64,000 nt of DNA, from the NCBI GenBank assembly GCA_948474755.1, contig CAOLHI010002502.1, forward strand, positions 186,001 to 250,000. The letters are read 5' to 3'. Shown here in pieces: positions 22,710 through 34,849 of this stretch. How positions within the stretch are numbered: the first letter of the stretch is position 1; every line of letters begins with the position of its first letter. The notes under the pieces are model-generated. The model saw nothing but the letters and a program-made list of their open reading frames with translations. It was not told the DNA's origin and did no database searches. Origin of the DNA: Ctenosaura bakeri. Taxonomy: Eukaryota > Chordata > Lepidosauria > Squamata > Iguanidae. Both the position numbers and the translations under genes were made by a program.

Positions 22710-22782
22710 TTGTTGTTGTGTGCCTTCAAGTCATTTCCAACTTATGGCGACCCTAAGGCAAACCCACCATGGGGTTTTCTGG
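22710..22782 (-). mobile_element. Sauria SINE 3' fragment
   Basis: Only the 3' tail is present: 'tgttgttgtgtgccttcaagtcatttccaacttatggcgaccctaaggcaaacc', followed by 'catggggtttt'. It breaks into unrelated sequence after about 75 bp. Confidence 0.85.
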
Positions 22783-25529
22783 GGCTGTGTGTAGCAAGTT
22801 CTAAATCCTAGTATTGTAGCTTCATTCTTCAGAAAGTCTATGGAGAAAAAACAAATGCAAAGCAAAGGGGTGGTTTAAGATCACACAGCTGAAATCCCAG
22901 AGGCGTCTGTAAGCCCTGGCAATATTTTCCAATAAACTTGGTGTTATCTCCTGCCACACAGCAACAAAGAACAGGATAAATGAACAGCAATAATACAAAG
23001 TATGTGTTGGGTATGACACAAAAATGTGGGTTGGAAATCAGATCCAGGTGTAACAAACTTCTCAGGACTGTGCCCTTTTGGAAAGAGCAGCTGTGCTAGT
23101 AAGAAGGAAGTTACTAGGTAATATCTAGGCCAGATAAAAATCTGATGTTCAGAAGTTTATTTTCTCTTGAAATAACTACTCTATAAAACAGGATCCAAGT
23201 TCACTGCAAAATATGCTGAGACCTAAAAACCATCATGGTTCACAAAAACAAATACAAATAAACCTACCTAATCCATAGGTTTCTGCCAAACATTCTGAGA
23301 GGAAGACCATGTTTCCATATAAAGAAATAGTCAAAGAGAAACTTAGCTAACAATGGAAAACACTGGAAAAGTTCTAGTCCTCTTGGCACAATACTTCTGG
23401 GAGCTGCAGTCCAAAAAGTTAACTTTTCAAAGCTCTGATTAAAAGATGGGTCAACTTTTTTAAAGCCCAGCTCTCATGTTTCTTGATGCAAGCAATTTGT
23501 GGAATAATCCCCAACCTGCAAGAACCCTTGGGGTTGCAAAAGTTCCACTGAAACAAGGGGAAGTTATACAATTGACATGCATTTCAATGAGGGCTTTGCA
23601 CTACAGAGATTTGGGGCTGACCGGTAAGAATCATCTAGGTAACTGATTTAATTGATTTCAGCTATCTGTCCCATAGTTTCCCCCTAGTGCTGATCTCTTT
23701 TTAGTGTTGAATCTATGACATTGCCTTTGATTTAGAGCCTGGGGAAGTTAATTTTTTGGACTACAGGTCCCAGTTTCTCCCTGCCATCATAGCCACTTTT
23801 CCAAGCTCTGACAGTTGGTCCATCTAGTTCAATACTGTCTACTTCTAATGGTTCTTCAAGAATTCATACTACCAAAATCTTCCCAGTCTTGCTATCTAGA
23901 ATCTTTTCTGGTGAACCTGTTGTGAAATGAACCTACAGTCTTTGCCATGAAAAAAAAAAACAAACATGTACTACAGCCCTATCCATGTTTACCACTGAAG
24001 CTTAATTCTTTCATTCACAAAAGTCCATTGACCTACTGAGTAGATACAATATCACTGACTTCTAAACAGCACAACTGTTCAGGAATGGGGAATCTCTAGC
24101 TCTAAGGCCAGATATGGCCCACAGGGATTCCCTAACTGACCACAGCTTCTTCTGTTGTTATCTATGATGAGCGATCAAAAGGCTTCTGAAAGACAAGAAA
24201 CTGAGCTGTGGGCAACTGGGATTCTGTTTGAAGCAAGGAAGATGTTGCAGGACCCTTCACAAATCAGCCTCCATGTCTGCAAAGAATGCACTAAGGAGGG
24301 AGCAGGGCTGTGTGTAAGGCTTGCCACTATCTATCAGTGCCTGGCTACACCTTCAGACCTTTATGCATTGGGCAGAAGATCTGAAAAAGGAACCTACTCA
24401 TATTAGGTAAAGGAAGAACCAACACACTTTTTCAGCCAATGCAGGAAAGATTGGGGGCAGAACCTGCAGTGACTGTGGTACTGCTGTTGTCAAAGTCACA
24501 GCTTCACCTCCCCTTCATGCATGCCTTTTAACATGGGGTTTCTGATTTCTGAAGGGGTCTATATTGAATAAACACATCTCTAGAAAGTATTATATCACTG
24601 TCACTGTTCCCATTCTAAGCTGTGCAATTATAGTATGACATTTTGTAATAAAGACTACCTCAAGCAAGTAGTTCTAACTAGCTGTAAATCAGCATTTTTC
24701 AAAGATTCAGCAACATAGTTTTAATTTTAAAAAATGAAAGACAAAAAATGCAGACATCAGTCAAAACAATGATTTCCAAGAGCGTGTGTGTTTCACAACT
24801 GTATCATGGAGGCACGGGATTTGGTGGCAAGCAAGAAATTCAGTAATAATTCCATGTGTACTCAGATGCTTTGATAGGACAATACTGGTCTGAGCACAGC
24901 AGGAAAAATAAATCACTGCACAAAAACTGGTAGAATACCTCATCCAGCATGGTAAATGATTATGTCAGGTGGGGAATTCTGGGAGTTGTAATCCAAAATG
25001 TAACATTTTCATGCTAGGACAGCTTTGCAACCTGAGTTACCCCTCAGGCCTGGAGCTTGCACAGTTACCCCCCAAGTCTGGAACTTGAAAAAGTTGCATT
25101 TTAAAACTGCAGTTTCCAGAATCCTCCAGCCGTATGGTCATTGATAATACTAGGCAAGGAATTCTGGGAGTTTTTGGAAAGCTATCCTTTCCAAGTTCTG
25201 CGCACTGGGTGAATGTGCAAGACCCTAAACACACAGCATCTTCTCTTAACCACTCTCTCAAACCACTATCTTTTGCAGGAAACGCTATTTACAGCAATCA
25301 GATAGCTAAACAAAGTGCTGTTCTGAATCCCAGAGGAGACAATATTATTTAGGATTCATGAGGCTCTGTATAAAAGGCAGTGAGGAAAACCACTGAGGAT
25401 CAAACAAGATAATATGTTCATCATGAGGTGGGTTTTGGTTTTTTGGTGTGTTTTTTTGTAGAAGCACTCCCCCAAGTGGCCAATAGTGTCTGTTTAACAT
25501 AACACTGCTTCCCTTCCCTATGCATATTA
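22783..25529. other. Intron without recognised genes
   Basis: Pieces of the 'attctgggagttgtaatcc' family occur at 23370-23420, 23755-23830, 24968-25000 and 25153-25185, the last two in opposite halves of what may be one decayed element. An A-run is at 23949-23960. No exon or RNA gene was recognised. Confidence 0.5.
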
Positions 25530-26223
25530 CAGAAGAAAGTCAAGAAAATACAAAGGCAGGCTTACAGCTGGAACACTAAGAAAACAAAAATAATGACCAC
25601 AGATGATTTACATAACTTTAGAGCAGACAATGAAGACATTGGAATAGTTCAAGATTTTCCATACCTTGGTTCAGTCATTAATCAGAATGGAGACTGCAGT
25701 CGAGAAATCAGAAGAAGACTAGGACTTGGAAGGGCAGCTATGAAAGAACTAGAAAAGATCCTGAAGTGTTAAGCTATGTCATTGAATAATAAAGTTAGGA
25801 TGGTTCATGCTTTTATATTTCCAGTTTCTACGTATGGTTGTGAAAGCTGGACAGTAAAGAAAAATGATAGGAAGAAAATCAACTCCTTTGAAATGTTTTG
25901 CTGGAGAAGAGTTCTACAGGCTGGTAAATAAATGGATCCTACAGCAAATCAAGCTTCAGCTCTCCCTCGAAGCCAAGACTAAACATAGACTGTTGTACTT
26001 TGGACAAATGATGAGAAGACATGATTCACTAGAAAAGACAACAATGCTTGGCAAGACAGAAGGCAGTAGGAAAAGAGGAAGACTGTGTTACAGATGTAGA
26101 GACCCAGTCAAAGAAGCCTTGGCACTGAGTCTGTAAGACCTGAGCAGGGCTGTTGATGATAGGGTGACCAAGATATCTCTCACTCATAGGATCACCCTAA
26201 GTCAAACTCAACTTGACAGCAGT
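25530..26223 (+). mobile_element. BovB/RTE LINE 3' portion (dead)
   Basis: The plus strand keeps the C-terminal part of an RTE-clade reverse transcriptase across several frames. The order is a KTKIM block, a VQDFPYLGSVIN block with GDCSREIRRRLGLGR, the hallmark FPVSTYGCESWTVKK near 25820-25862, an FEMFCWRRVL block, then YFGQMMRRHDSLEKTTMLGK and a basic RKRGR stretch. An in-frame stop at 25771-25773 (ctgaagtgttaa) and frameshifts disrupt it. The 3' end (atcaccctaagtcaaactcaacttgaca) resembles the tail used by Sauria SINEs. BovB is abundant in squamates and is the presumed mobilising partner of those SINEs. Confidence 0.85.
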
Positions 26224-26412
26224 GGTTAAATGCTGGCACTGCAGCTACAGCGTTGTGAGTTGGATCCTGCAGGGCTCCAGGTTGACTTGACCTTCCATAG
26301 GTTGGTAAAATGAGTACCCAGCTTGTTGGGGGCAATTAGCTTACAACATTGTAAACCAGTTAGGGAGTGCTTAGCAGTATAAAATTGTAACTACTATTGC
26401 TATTGCTATAAT
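26224..26412 (+). mobile_element. tRNA-headed SINE with L2-like tail
   Basis: A tRNA-like head (gtggttaaatgctggcactgcag... with B-box-like gttggatcc) is followed by a body 'ggtaaaatgagtacccagcttgttgggggcaatta' and a tail 'gtaaaccagttagggagtgc' ending in a CTATTG/CTATTGCTA repeat. A second, reversed copy lies at 46473-46694, which confirms it as a dispersed element. Confidence 0.85.
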
Positions 26413-27701
26413 AACAAACACATGAATCATGCATTTATCATGCTTTGTTTTGTGATTGATTACCAGGAGGCAAACACAAATTTAATTTGCAAGACTGATT
26501 GCTGAAGCACATGTGTCTGAGAAAACGCTGTTGTAGGAAGGAAAACTGGTTAAGAGCTAATCACAGGGAACAGGTGAGCAGATCTAGAAAGGATACCTCC
26601 TAGTGATGGAAATCATAAACCAAGAAGGGGAAAAACAAAGTGCACAGATCTCTGGAGCTACTCTCAGTGATTACGTGTGAGGGCTGCTCATCCTTCTTTG
26701 CTGATTCTATTAGTAAATTTGAACCAGCAATCAATGAAGAAACAGGTACTGACATCTAGCTTGTGAAAGTCAAAGCCTATGGCACATCAGTGTATTAGCC
26801 ACCCACAAAATCAAAGGGAACAAACGGGCTTTTGGAAATGACTTTGCATTGCTTCAAGGCACAAAGAAGTCAGCTCTCACATTTCACAAGGACATTTCTT
26901 CCACAGTTCTCCCTCCTCTCTCCTTTCCCCTGCACCTGCAGAAATGATGGATGGGTTTGTCCATGTTCACAAGTCTAGCCAACTTGCCTGGAAAGCTGCA
27001 GGGAGAAGGAAGTTTCCAATCAGAGCCCTAGGAACAGACCGGAAAGGAATATAATCCAGTAAGCTTTTGAAGAGCTCTTTTACATTAATTAGATTATGCA
27101 TCTAATTAATGAATTAATCAGTGTATTTCCCTTTCTACAAATACATACCACCTAGCTCTTTTGCAACTCACAGGCTGTAAAAAAAGAAGAAGAACTGGCT
27201 CTCATAAGCAAAGACCCAGAACTGGGAGAAGAAATTAAGCAAAAATTATTACTTGATTGTTCTGATAATCCTTATAACGCCTTTTAGTCATAAACTCCTT
27301 GCAGTTAGCAAACCTATTGTGCTGAGTAGAACAAGTGATCAGGGTATCTGTGTGCGCATGTATTTTAAAAATGCACTTCAACTCATTTTCTTAGCACAAG
27401 AAGACAACAGATTTGGGCTTTCAAAAATACTAAAAAGTATTTCTCAAGAATACATACCTTGCAGAAGGGAAAAATCATGAGATCTCCCTCCCTGTGGGGC
27501 AAAGAGAATCTCTTCACTGATTTGTGACATACCCTTCACATCTCTACTTTCTAGGTTATTCTGAGGAATGTAGGCCATACTCTAGATATTCAACTTTTCA
27601 AGTGGAGTGGGGAAGGAATGGGAAGACTTTAACTGTGCTTAGCTGAATTGTCATTACGGTCCTCCATGTGACTGGGCAGCTCTCACCATGCTCCTTCTGT
27701 G
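26413..27701. other. Intron without recognised genes
   Basis: No repeat family or exon was recognised. It includes the AT-rich inverted repeat at 27084-27110, listed separately. Confidence 0.5.
27084..27110. promoter_or_regulatory. Inverted TAATTA pair (candidate homeodomain site)
   Basis: A perfect 11-bp inverted repeat (attaattagat / atctaattaat) separated by tatgc. It contains two TAATTA homeodomain cores, at 27086-27091 and 27103-27108, and is followed by a further taatgaattaat. The structure is seen directly; regulatory function is inference only. Confidence 0.3.
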
Positions 27702-27846
27702 GCCATTTCCGCACTAGCCTGTTATAGCACTATGATTCCACTTTCAACATCCTATGGCTGGCCCCTCCCGAAACTGCAAACCCCAGGATTCCATAGGATG
27801 TTGAAAGTGGAATCATAGCGCTATAACACTCTAGTGTAGAAATGGC
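27702..27846. mobile_element. Near-perfect hairpin MITE
   Basis: The inner arms at 27720-27757 and 27791-27828 are reverse complements over 38 bp with a single mismatch, enclosing a 33-nt loop. Outer ends gccatttccgcactag and ctagtgtagaaatggc extend the palindrome. Arm sequence (atagcactatgattccactttcaacat) matches the decayed elements at 3.5 and 6.2 kb. The high arm identity suggests a younger copy. Confidence 0.85.
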
Positions 27847-28187
27847 CCATGTTTACAATGTTGGTCCCCTGAATGGGCAGTATTTGTCTTTATTGTGACT
27901 TACGCTGATTCTCAGTTTTTTGGGTTCTGAAAGCACATGTGTCTTTTAAGCTCAAAAGTTAACAAGCATGCCAGTTTTCCAGAAGATTGTCTAGAAAGTG
28001 CATATTTTCCCTGCAAAAGAGGCATCTCTCTTATTCTTACCTGAAGCTACATAAAAGCTTCTACAAAATTTGTACTTCAGTGATTAGGTTTTCTTATCAA
28101 ATTGTCATTAAAAAAAAGAAAACAAAACAAAATACAACTTTTAAAGAGAGACAATAAGGGAATGCACTTAGGAAAGCATAGCTATAT

Positions 28188-28295
28188 GTGTGTCTGTGTC
28201 TTCAAGTTACCTGCCGTCTTATGGTGACCCCGTTAATTTCATAGGCTTTTCATAGGCAACGAATACTCAGAGATGGCTTTATCAGTTCTTTCCAA
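28188..28295 (-). mobile_element. 5S-Sauria SINE or BovB 3' tail fragment
   Basis: The reversed tail 'tgtcttcaagttacctgccgtcttatggtgaccccgttaatttcataggcttttcataggcaacgaatactcagagatggctt' matches the tail of the element at 59.7 kb. The 5S-derived head is not visible, so it may be a truncated SINE or a piece of the partner LINE. Confidence 0.7.
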
Positions 28296-28469
28296 CAGGA
28301 AAATCACAACTTCACCAATTCCACACAGTCTTGTGAGCATTGAGGCCTACGGAGGAAGAATACTCTCCCAAGGCAAAGCCATGTTTTAGGGGTTAGACTG
28401 CTTGGATGACTGTAGTAGCATAACTATGAATATCAAGCATGGACAATTGTAGAAAAATTGGCTCCTGAG

Positions 28470-29531
28470 CAGTGATAGGAACTAACCACTTAAAATCAAT
28501 TAAATTATCAGTCAAGTTATAACTCTTCTAATGAAAAGAAGCAACTTAATTCAATTTATGTTTTAACTTGATTAACTTCATTCCAGGATTAAATTAACAA
28601 TTAACTTATTAATTAAATGAAAACAAACTGAAAACAAACAAATTCTACATTCCCCAGCTGGTTCTTTCATAAATACAAATGGCTATAAAATCTTAGTTTA
28701 TTTCTGTTCATTATTACAGTGTGATAGTTCAGATAATTCCAAAGGTAAAAGCTTTTAAATCAACAAGTAATAAGGGCAGTTTGGACAGAGAAGCAGGTCT
28801 TCTTTGCATACAGGTTGTTCTCTTTTCTTCTACATCAGACACTCCATAGAGATGCCTCATTTCTCAGATGAAACTGAATTTTGGAGTTCTTCATCCTGAA
28901 ACCTTTATTGGGCTTGATAAACTCAGAAAAGGAGGAAGTTAAGATGATGAGATTATAAAGGAAGAAGGAAGAAGAAGCAGGAGAGATTTTGGGGGAAATG
29001 ACATTTCAAAAATATGACAAATGGCATTTCAAAAATTCATGCAGCTGTTTCATTCTTTCTCAAATCAAGAGAGGGACTGAGGTTGGAGAGGAGAATAAAG
29101 TCATGGATGATATTTCCCCTTCTTTCTAGTAAGGATTTTAGCATAGACTAATAACTTAAACTTAAAGACCAAAATTAATATAAATGTATTAGTTAAGGTT
29201 TTCCCACTTGTAATGCAAATGTATTTGAACTAGATGCTTTACTTTATTAACTATTAACTGAACACATTAATCCTTTCTCACTGATTTTCCTATCTCTCTT
29301 CCTGAGGACTAAAAGCACCCACAGAGATAAAATGGAGCAAGTATCTACCAAAATATTTTCAAGCAAGCATATTTAGGATTATATGCAACCCTACTGAACA
29401 TGGTTGGGTGTTAATGTTTGCAGAAATATCTAGCCAGACATCTTCAACCCTTTGAGATCCACTGAATATCTTGAGCTCAAAATGCATTGGCAGACAATGT
29501 CTTTTTCTTAACCATGTATTTGTACAGGGAT
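28470..29531. other. AT-rich intron, no gene recognised
   Basis: Very AT-rich, with many TTAATTAA-like stretches (28490-28640), possibly an unrecognised decayed transposon. A GAAGAA-rich purine run lies at 28960-28985. No exon. Confidence 0.45.
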
Positions 29532-29716
29532 AGCCAGTGTGTTATAATTGGACTATGACACCGGAGACCAGCATTTGATTCCCCTCTTGGCCATGGAAAC
29601 CCACTGAGTAACCCTAGGCATGTCACACACTCTCAGCCCCAGAAAATCCTATAAGAGGTTTGCTTTAGAGTCACTCTTAAGTCAGAAATGACTTGAAGGC
29701 ACACAACAACAATGGT
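29532..29716 (+). mobile_element. Sauria SINE, tRNA head truncated
   Basis: Begins 'gccagtgtgttataattggactatgacaccggagaccag', passes through the body 'ccatggaaacccactgagtaaccctaggcatgtcacac' and ends with the complete tail 'aagtcagaaatgacttgaaggcacacaacaacaa'. A deletion removes part of the middle region. Confidence 0.92.
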
Positions 29717-31704
29717 ATTGTTCTTGTGAGCCTCCTTAGGATATACTGTGATAAAACTCAAATTAATCACCAGATGGGGGGTGCTTGCCAGAAATACTCT
29801 TAGTTATCAGCAAAGCCATGTGAAATATTTTGGATCTGAAGACACATCTCAGACCGATAGTGTGAAAGGTCTAGAACTGAAACTAACAACAGGGTCATCC
29901 TCCCAGCCCATATGACTTTTGCTTCATGCTTAAGATTATTTTTATCCTATAATGTGATCTCTTCCCAGTCCTTTGAAATCCCAATCCAAAGAAAGGCTGG
30001 GAAAACTTCCTTAAAACCCCAGCAGTTTCATATCCTGTCCAATTTTTTCACTTTAAAGAGAAAGAAACAGATTCTTAAAACAACATGTACAATGCCTTGA
30101 ACTTTCCATCTTTAGACTAGAAAGCTCAGGATGGAATTGTGCATGGCTGGGATCGTATATGGATTATCTACACAAGCTCAGGAAGCATGTATCAGTATTC
30201 TTCACTTAAATAACATGGTGCATATGTATCACAATTTCTTGACCCTACTTGAAAGAAGTATGTGTGTGAGCATGCACACACATTCACAATTTAACAAAGG
30301 TCAGTCATGTCTAAATTTAAAACAAGTAGATGGAATTTAGTTATGACTAAACCTCCACTCCCACTGATTTCAGCCAGATTGAGAAAGGGCTGTCAAAACA
30401 AATCACAAACTGATCTGGAAATGTTCATTTAAGTACTTGAAGCAAAGACACACACATTTTGTACACTTGTAGAGAAGAGCCTGCACTTGGATTCATTAAA
30501 CTGATGGTGAGTCGTTCGTGATCTTTCAGGATCTTTTAATTCAGAGGGGCATCATGGTCAGCACTAAAAGCTATAATGGATATGCTTAAGTGGAGGCTGC
30601 AGCTAATCTATATGTTGTAAAGTATTTGCATAAATATCATATAACAAAGTCTCACATCAGTTTAGGTTCCTCAGCTTCTGCTTTCTGGCCAACTAAACTA
30701 ACGAAGAAATCTGAGGCTGGCAATCGTAAATGTTCAAAAGTATGAAGTTAGGCCTTACACTGATGAAAGTCACAAGCCTTAAAATGGAATGATATATTGT
30801 TCTTGGCAGGGACCTCACGGGCATCAAGCTCAACCCTCCTCTGTACTAAAACACAATCTGATTGAAGGATGTGTATCTTGGAGTTACTACATGAGGATGG
30901 AGATTATGATCAGCATAACCCTTTGCACTGAGGAAGAAATTCTTCTATACAAGCTCATCCTAGAGTTATTTGCCCGTTATGATGATGATGGTGATTCTCT
31001 TTTATCTTTATTATGCAGTTGTGATACAAAACAATTTTTGATGTTTTAAAAATCATATGTAAAAGTATTAAACAAGCCTGAAAAGACAACAAATTCACAA
31101 AGATTATACATTAAAAAATACACATAAAATAGCATTTCACTTAAAGCAGCCATAATCATCTGAAGAAAAATCAGCTGCAGAATAGGAAATAACCCAAATA
31201 ATGAAAGCTTTTCAAAGAGCATATGAAGATTGCTCGAAGGGTCTCTTTCTGCAAGGGTGTTCACTGAAGTTAGTGACACTAGTGAAAAAGTTTTCCTCCT
31301 AACAGAGACTTCCAGACTGTATTCACTCAACAAGAGCATCTATAACAGGGCTTCTGCTGCTATACGGAGTACGTGAGAAGACACACGCCAGTAAAGGTAG
31401 CAGTCCTTCAGGTTATAGAATCTCCTAACTATAGCAAAACAACCCCCAATTCAAGTCCCAGCATCTCCTGGAAGATCAAACACAAAATCTCCCATACTTT
31501 TCACTGTATTTAGAATAAATACAGTTTGCTAATAGTTTGCTAAGATAACCATGTAAGGAAGAAGCACGTCTTTAATGTATTGGAGGCATATGTGAGAGAA
31601 CTGTGGCCAACCTTGGGTTTGCGGAGCGTGTGTGACATGTGTTGAGGGATGTGCGTTATTCTTTAACCTATGGTAAACACGAATCAAACATGGTTGTACC
31701 TGAA
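29717..31704. other. Intron with a weak CR1-like scrap
   Basis: At 30798-30850 'ggcagggacctcacgggcatcaagctcaaccctcctctgt' resembles the reversed CR1 3' end, but the terminal octamer repeats are missing. The rest was not assigned. Frames up to 97 codons here show no conserved motif. Confidence 0.45.
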
Positions 31705-31899
31705 GTGCTATGGAATATTCCACTTCTTAGACATAAGGCAGGACTTCTTGATAGAAAGAGCTGTTTGATAATGGAATAGATTGTCTTTATACAGAGGTGG
31801 ATGGTCATTTCTAGGAAGTGCTTTAGTTGTATATTCCTCGGTGTCAAAGGGCGGATGAGGTGGCCATTGCAGTCCCTTCTGATTCTATGATTCTGTAAG
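31705..31899 (+). mobile_element. CR1 LINE 3' end
   Basis: Plus-strand order 'aggcaggacttcttgatagaaagagctgtttgataatgg ... ggtggatggtcatttctaggaagtgc' corresponds to the last codons of the CR1 frame. The sequence ends with 'ccttctgattctatgattctg', the CR1 terminus. Confidence 0.85.
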
Positions 31900-32990
31900 C
31901 TCTAACAATGCAGCAAAAGGAGTTTGCCACCTCCTTAGTGCCAAACAAGGTGACAGAAGTTCAAGCTCAGGTTAAGAAGACACAAGAATGCTATTAGTAT
32001 CCCCTGGCCTCCTTGGGTATTAAGCATGACCTCAGACAAGAGTCAAAGCCCTACAGCACCTGGCACCAAAAGGCCTATGTTGTTCCATCAGGTGATTGTT
32101 GCAGCCCGAGAGAAAATCTACTATGGTGAATGAGACCTAATGAATACAGAGAAAGGTCTTGACACATCTACAAAAGATCACAATCCTCTTGGAGGCCTGG
32201 CAATCAGACCAGTATGCTGCACAGCCTTGTTACAGGCTAGAACCTGAAAGCTATTACAAGAGAGCTTGCAAATGGCTACCAGCCAAGTCTGTGCCACTAC
32301 ACTTTCCTTGTCCTCTGCAACAGAGGCTCATGCCATTACATGCATGGAAGGAGGCAGGAAATTCAAGGTGAAAAGGAGAAAGTTCTGTTTTCAATACATT
32401 CTGACCCCTTCTCAAAGATCAAAAGCCCATTTTGTATTGCAAAGGTGGTTCACACCAGTTTCTTATCAGATCGACAAGTTACACTTTGCTGCTTTGCTGA
32501 GTCCTACTCTTTTATGGAGTTTCTGGTCTCCAACATGTCCTTAACTGTGATCCCCTTAAGGGCTAATTAAAATGTACAATCACTGAGGCAGTAGAACCCA
32601 CCCAGCTGCATGTACCACCCTGGCTTCCACAAAGAGAGTAAACTCCCTTAACATAAAAATGACTCCTCTCACAACCTACTACTTCAGACAAAAGACTTCT
32701 AGCTTCCAATCTTTTCTCTGAGGCTGTATGTTGGAATAAAAATATCATTCTTACATTGAGAGGACTAGAAAACACCTGACAGATCTGTGTAAGGCAGAGC
32801 AGTCTTGCAGAAGAACTGCCCCACCTCAGTGACTAGATGACTTCGCTGGCACTAAAGTTTGGCTAACAACCCTCTAAGAAACATTAGTAATGGCAGGCAG
32901 CCTGAAAAATAAACAACGGAAGAAATGTCTCAGCTACAAGAATAAAGTAGGGCAGTGCTACTCAACAGACTGGTCCCCTAGAGAGTTTCC

Positions 32991-33050
32991 AGGAAGGAAG
33001 GAAGGGAGGAAGGAAGGGAGGAAGGAAGGGAGGAAGGAAGGGAGGAAGGA
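32991..33050. repeat. (GGAAGGGA)n-like microsatellite
   Basis: Purine-only array of alternating AGGA and AGGGA units, about 60 bp. Confidence 0.93.
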
Positions 33051-34829
33051 TTGTAGTCAAAAGGCACAAATACAGTATCAGTCTCTGGCACACTGAAAAA
33101 AAAATGCTAGTCCCCTATATCAAATAGCTTGAGATAACATCGATACAGTGAACAAACTGTTTATGAATTGGCTTCCTCTTGGTCTTGATCCTACACAGAG
33201 TGACCCACTTCAAGCTCAATGCTGCATCAGTCCTTTAGGCAGAGAGAAACAACTACCTACCTCTGGTACCAAATACTGAGGAGTAGCATCAGCCCTCCAG
33301 AGGCATTCCTATCTGTTGGTAGGCAGAGTTACGTATGTCACATGGCCTGTTGTTGGGCCCTGTAAGCTAGCCTACTGCTTCAAATGCAGTGGAGGATGCT
33401 CTCTCGACTGCCAGTCCAGCTGGCTTCTGAATGAATAGGGAAGGGCTGTCATCTTCTCCTTCAGTAAGGGCAGTAAAATGTCTTGAGCTGACCCACTTCT
33501 GCATAAGGCTCACCCCTAATTTCTTCCATCAGTGAGTAGCATCAACAATGGAACCAGGCCACCATAACCACCAACACATAATGTTGGAGATACTTGGATA
33601 TTAGAACTGGTAAGTATCTCCCTCAAGTTCACCCCCATCACCAGACCTAACTGAATCTTATTGTGCCTTCCATACTCAGATGAAAATGTTAGGAAAAGGC
33701 AATAAGTTCCTCAGAATGCAAAATAAGCCTTGAAGAGCAGGTATTGTTTTAAGACAAATAACAAAAGATGGCGAAGTTCCCAAGAACAGAATGGCCCAGT
33801 GCCCAAGAGTTGCAGGTAGCTGAAATATTTATAATTCTGAAATGGAAGGTTGGCACCATGGGATAAAACTGCAATAAGATATCTACAGAATTGGAAGTTT
33901 ATTGTATCGTAATCTAGTCTTTAAACTTGTTAGAAGAAAAATCTTTTTGTTTCTCTTGAAAATCTTATAGTTTGCTTCTACATTGCCCCACTCTGTGCAG
34001 AAAGACTTTCCAGCCATTGTATTGTACCTATGGACCAAATTACATTATGGGTTAGTATAATACACAATTGTGTGAGTCACCTGATTCTTGGCCACAGAAT
34101 AGGTAAGAAACGTGTAACTCATTACCAATAACTGGTTACTTGCAATTAATTTCTTTGAGGACTAACTAAAGCATTGTGGCTGTAAAGTTACAAAAGTTAA
34201 TACTACCCCTTCTATAAGTAAGTAATTTAATCAGAAATATTTTAGGTTAGTTTTGTATAAGAAAGCAGTTACTTTTTAAAGCTATGACAGTAAATGGTTA
34301 CTTCTTCGGGTCTTGGAACTGTAGCTAGAAGTAATTACTTTTCAAAAGTAATTTTGCTAACTCTCAAAAAAGGTGGGGGAGCAATCAAATTAGAACTTTT
34401 GGCAACCTCTGCTTAAGCAAAAGAACTCCTGGTATCTCATTCTCTTATTCCAGATAAATACATCCAGAATGGTTCTACTCCTAGAATTACTAGCATTACA
34501 GTCTCAGGCACATTTCCTGAAGGGAAAAATATTAGTATAAATGTTAAGAAAAATCTTTGTATAAAGAGAATATCCTTAAAAGGTTAGTGTTTTGACAGAT
34601 TATAATAATCATTCCATATTTTGGCTAGCGACTTAAATTAACTTTTTCATTAACCCTCAATATATTTTACTCTTCCATTGTGTTCACCAAAATTTTCCCT
34701 ACACTTTAAATATACATTTTGGGAGAAGTCTTCACTTCCTGGCCCAAATGTTCATCAAATTTGTTTTCTTGGTTACAAACATATTTTGCAAATCCCATTC
34801 CAAGTTTTGAACCTGATGGAACAGTAGAA

Positions 34830-34849
34830 ACACACACACACACACACAC
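34830..34849. repeat. (AC)n microsatellite
   Basis: Ten AC units. Confidence 0.93.
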
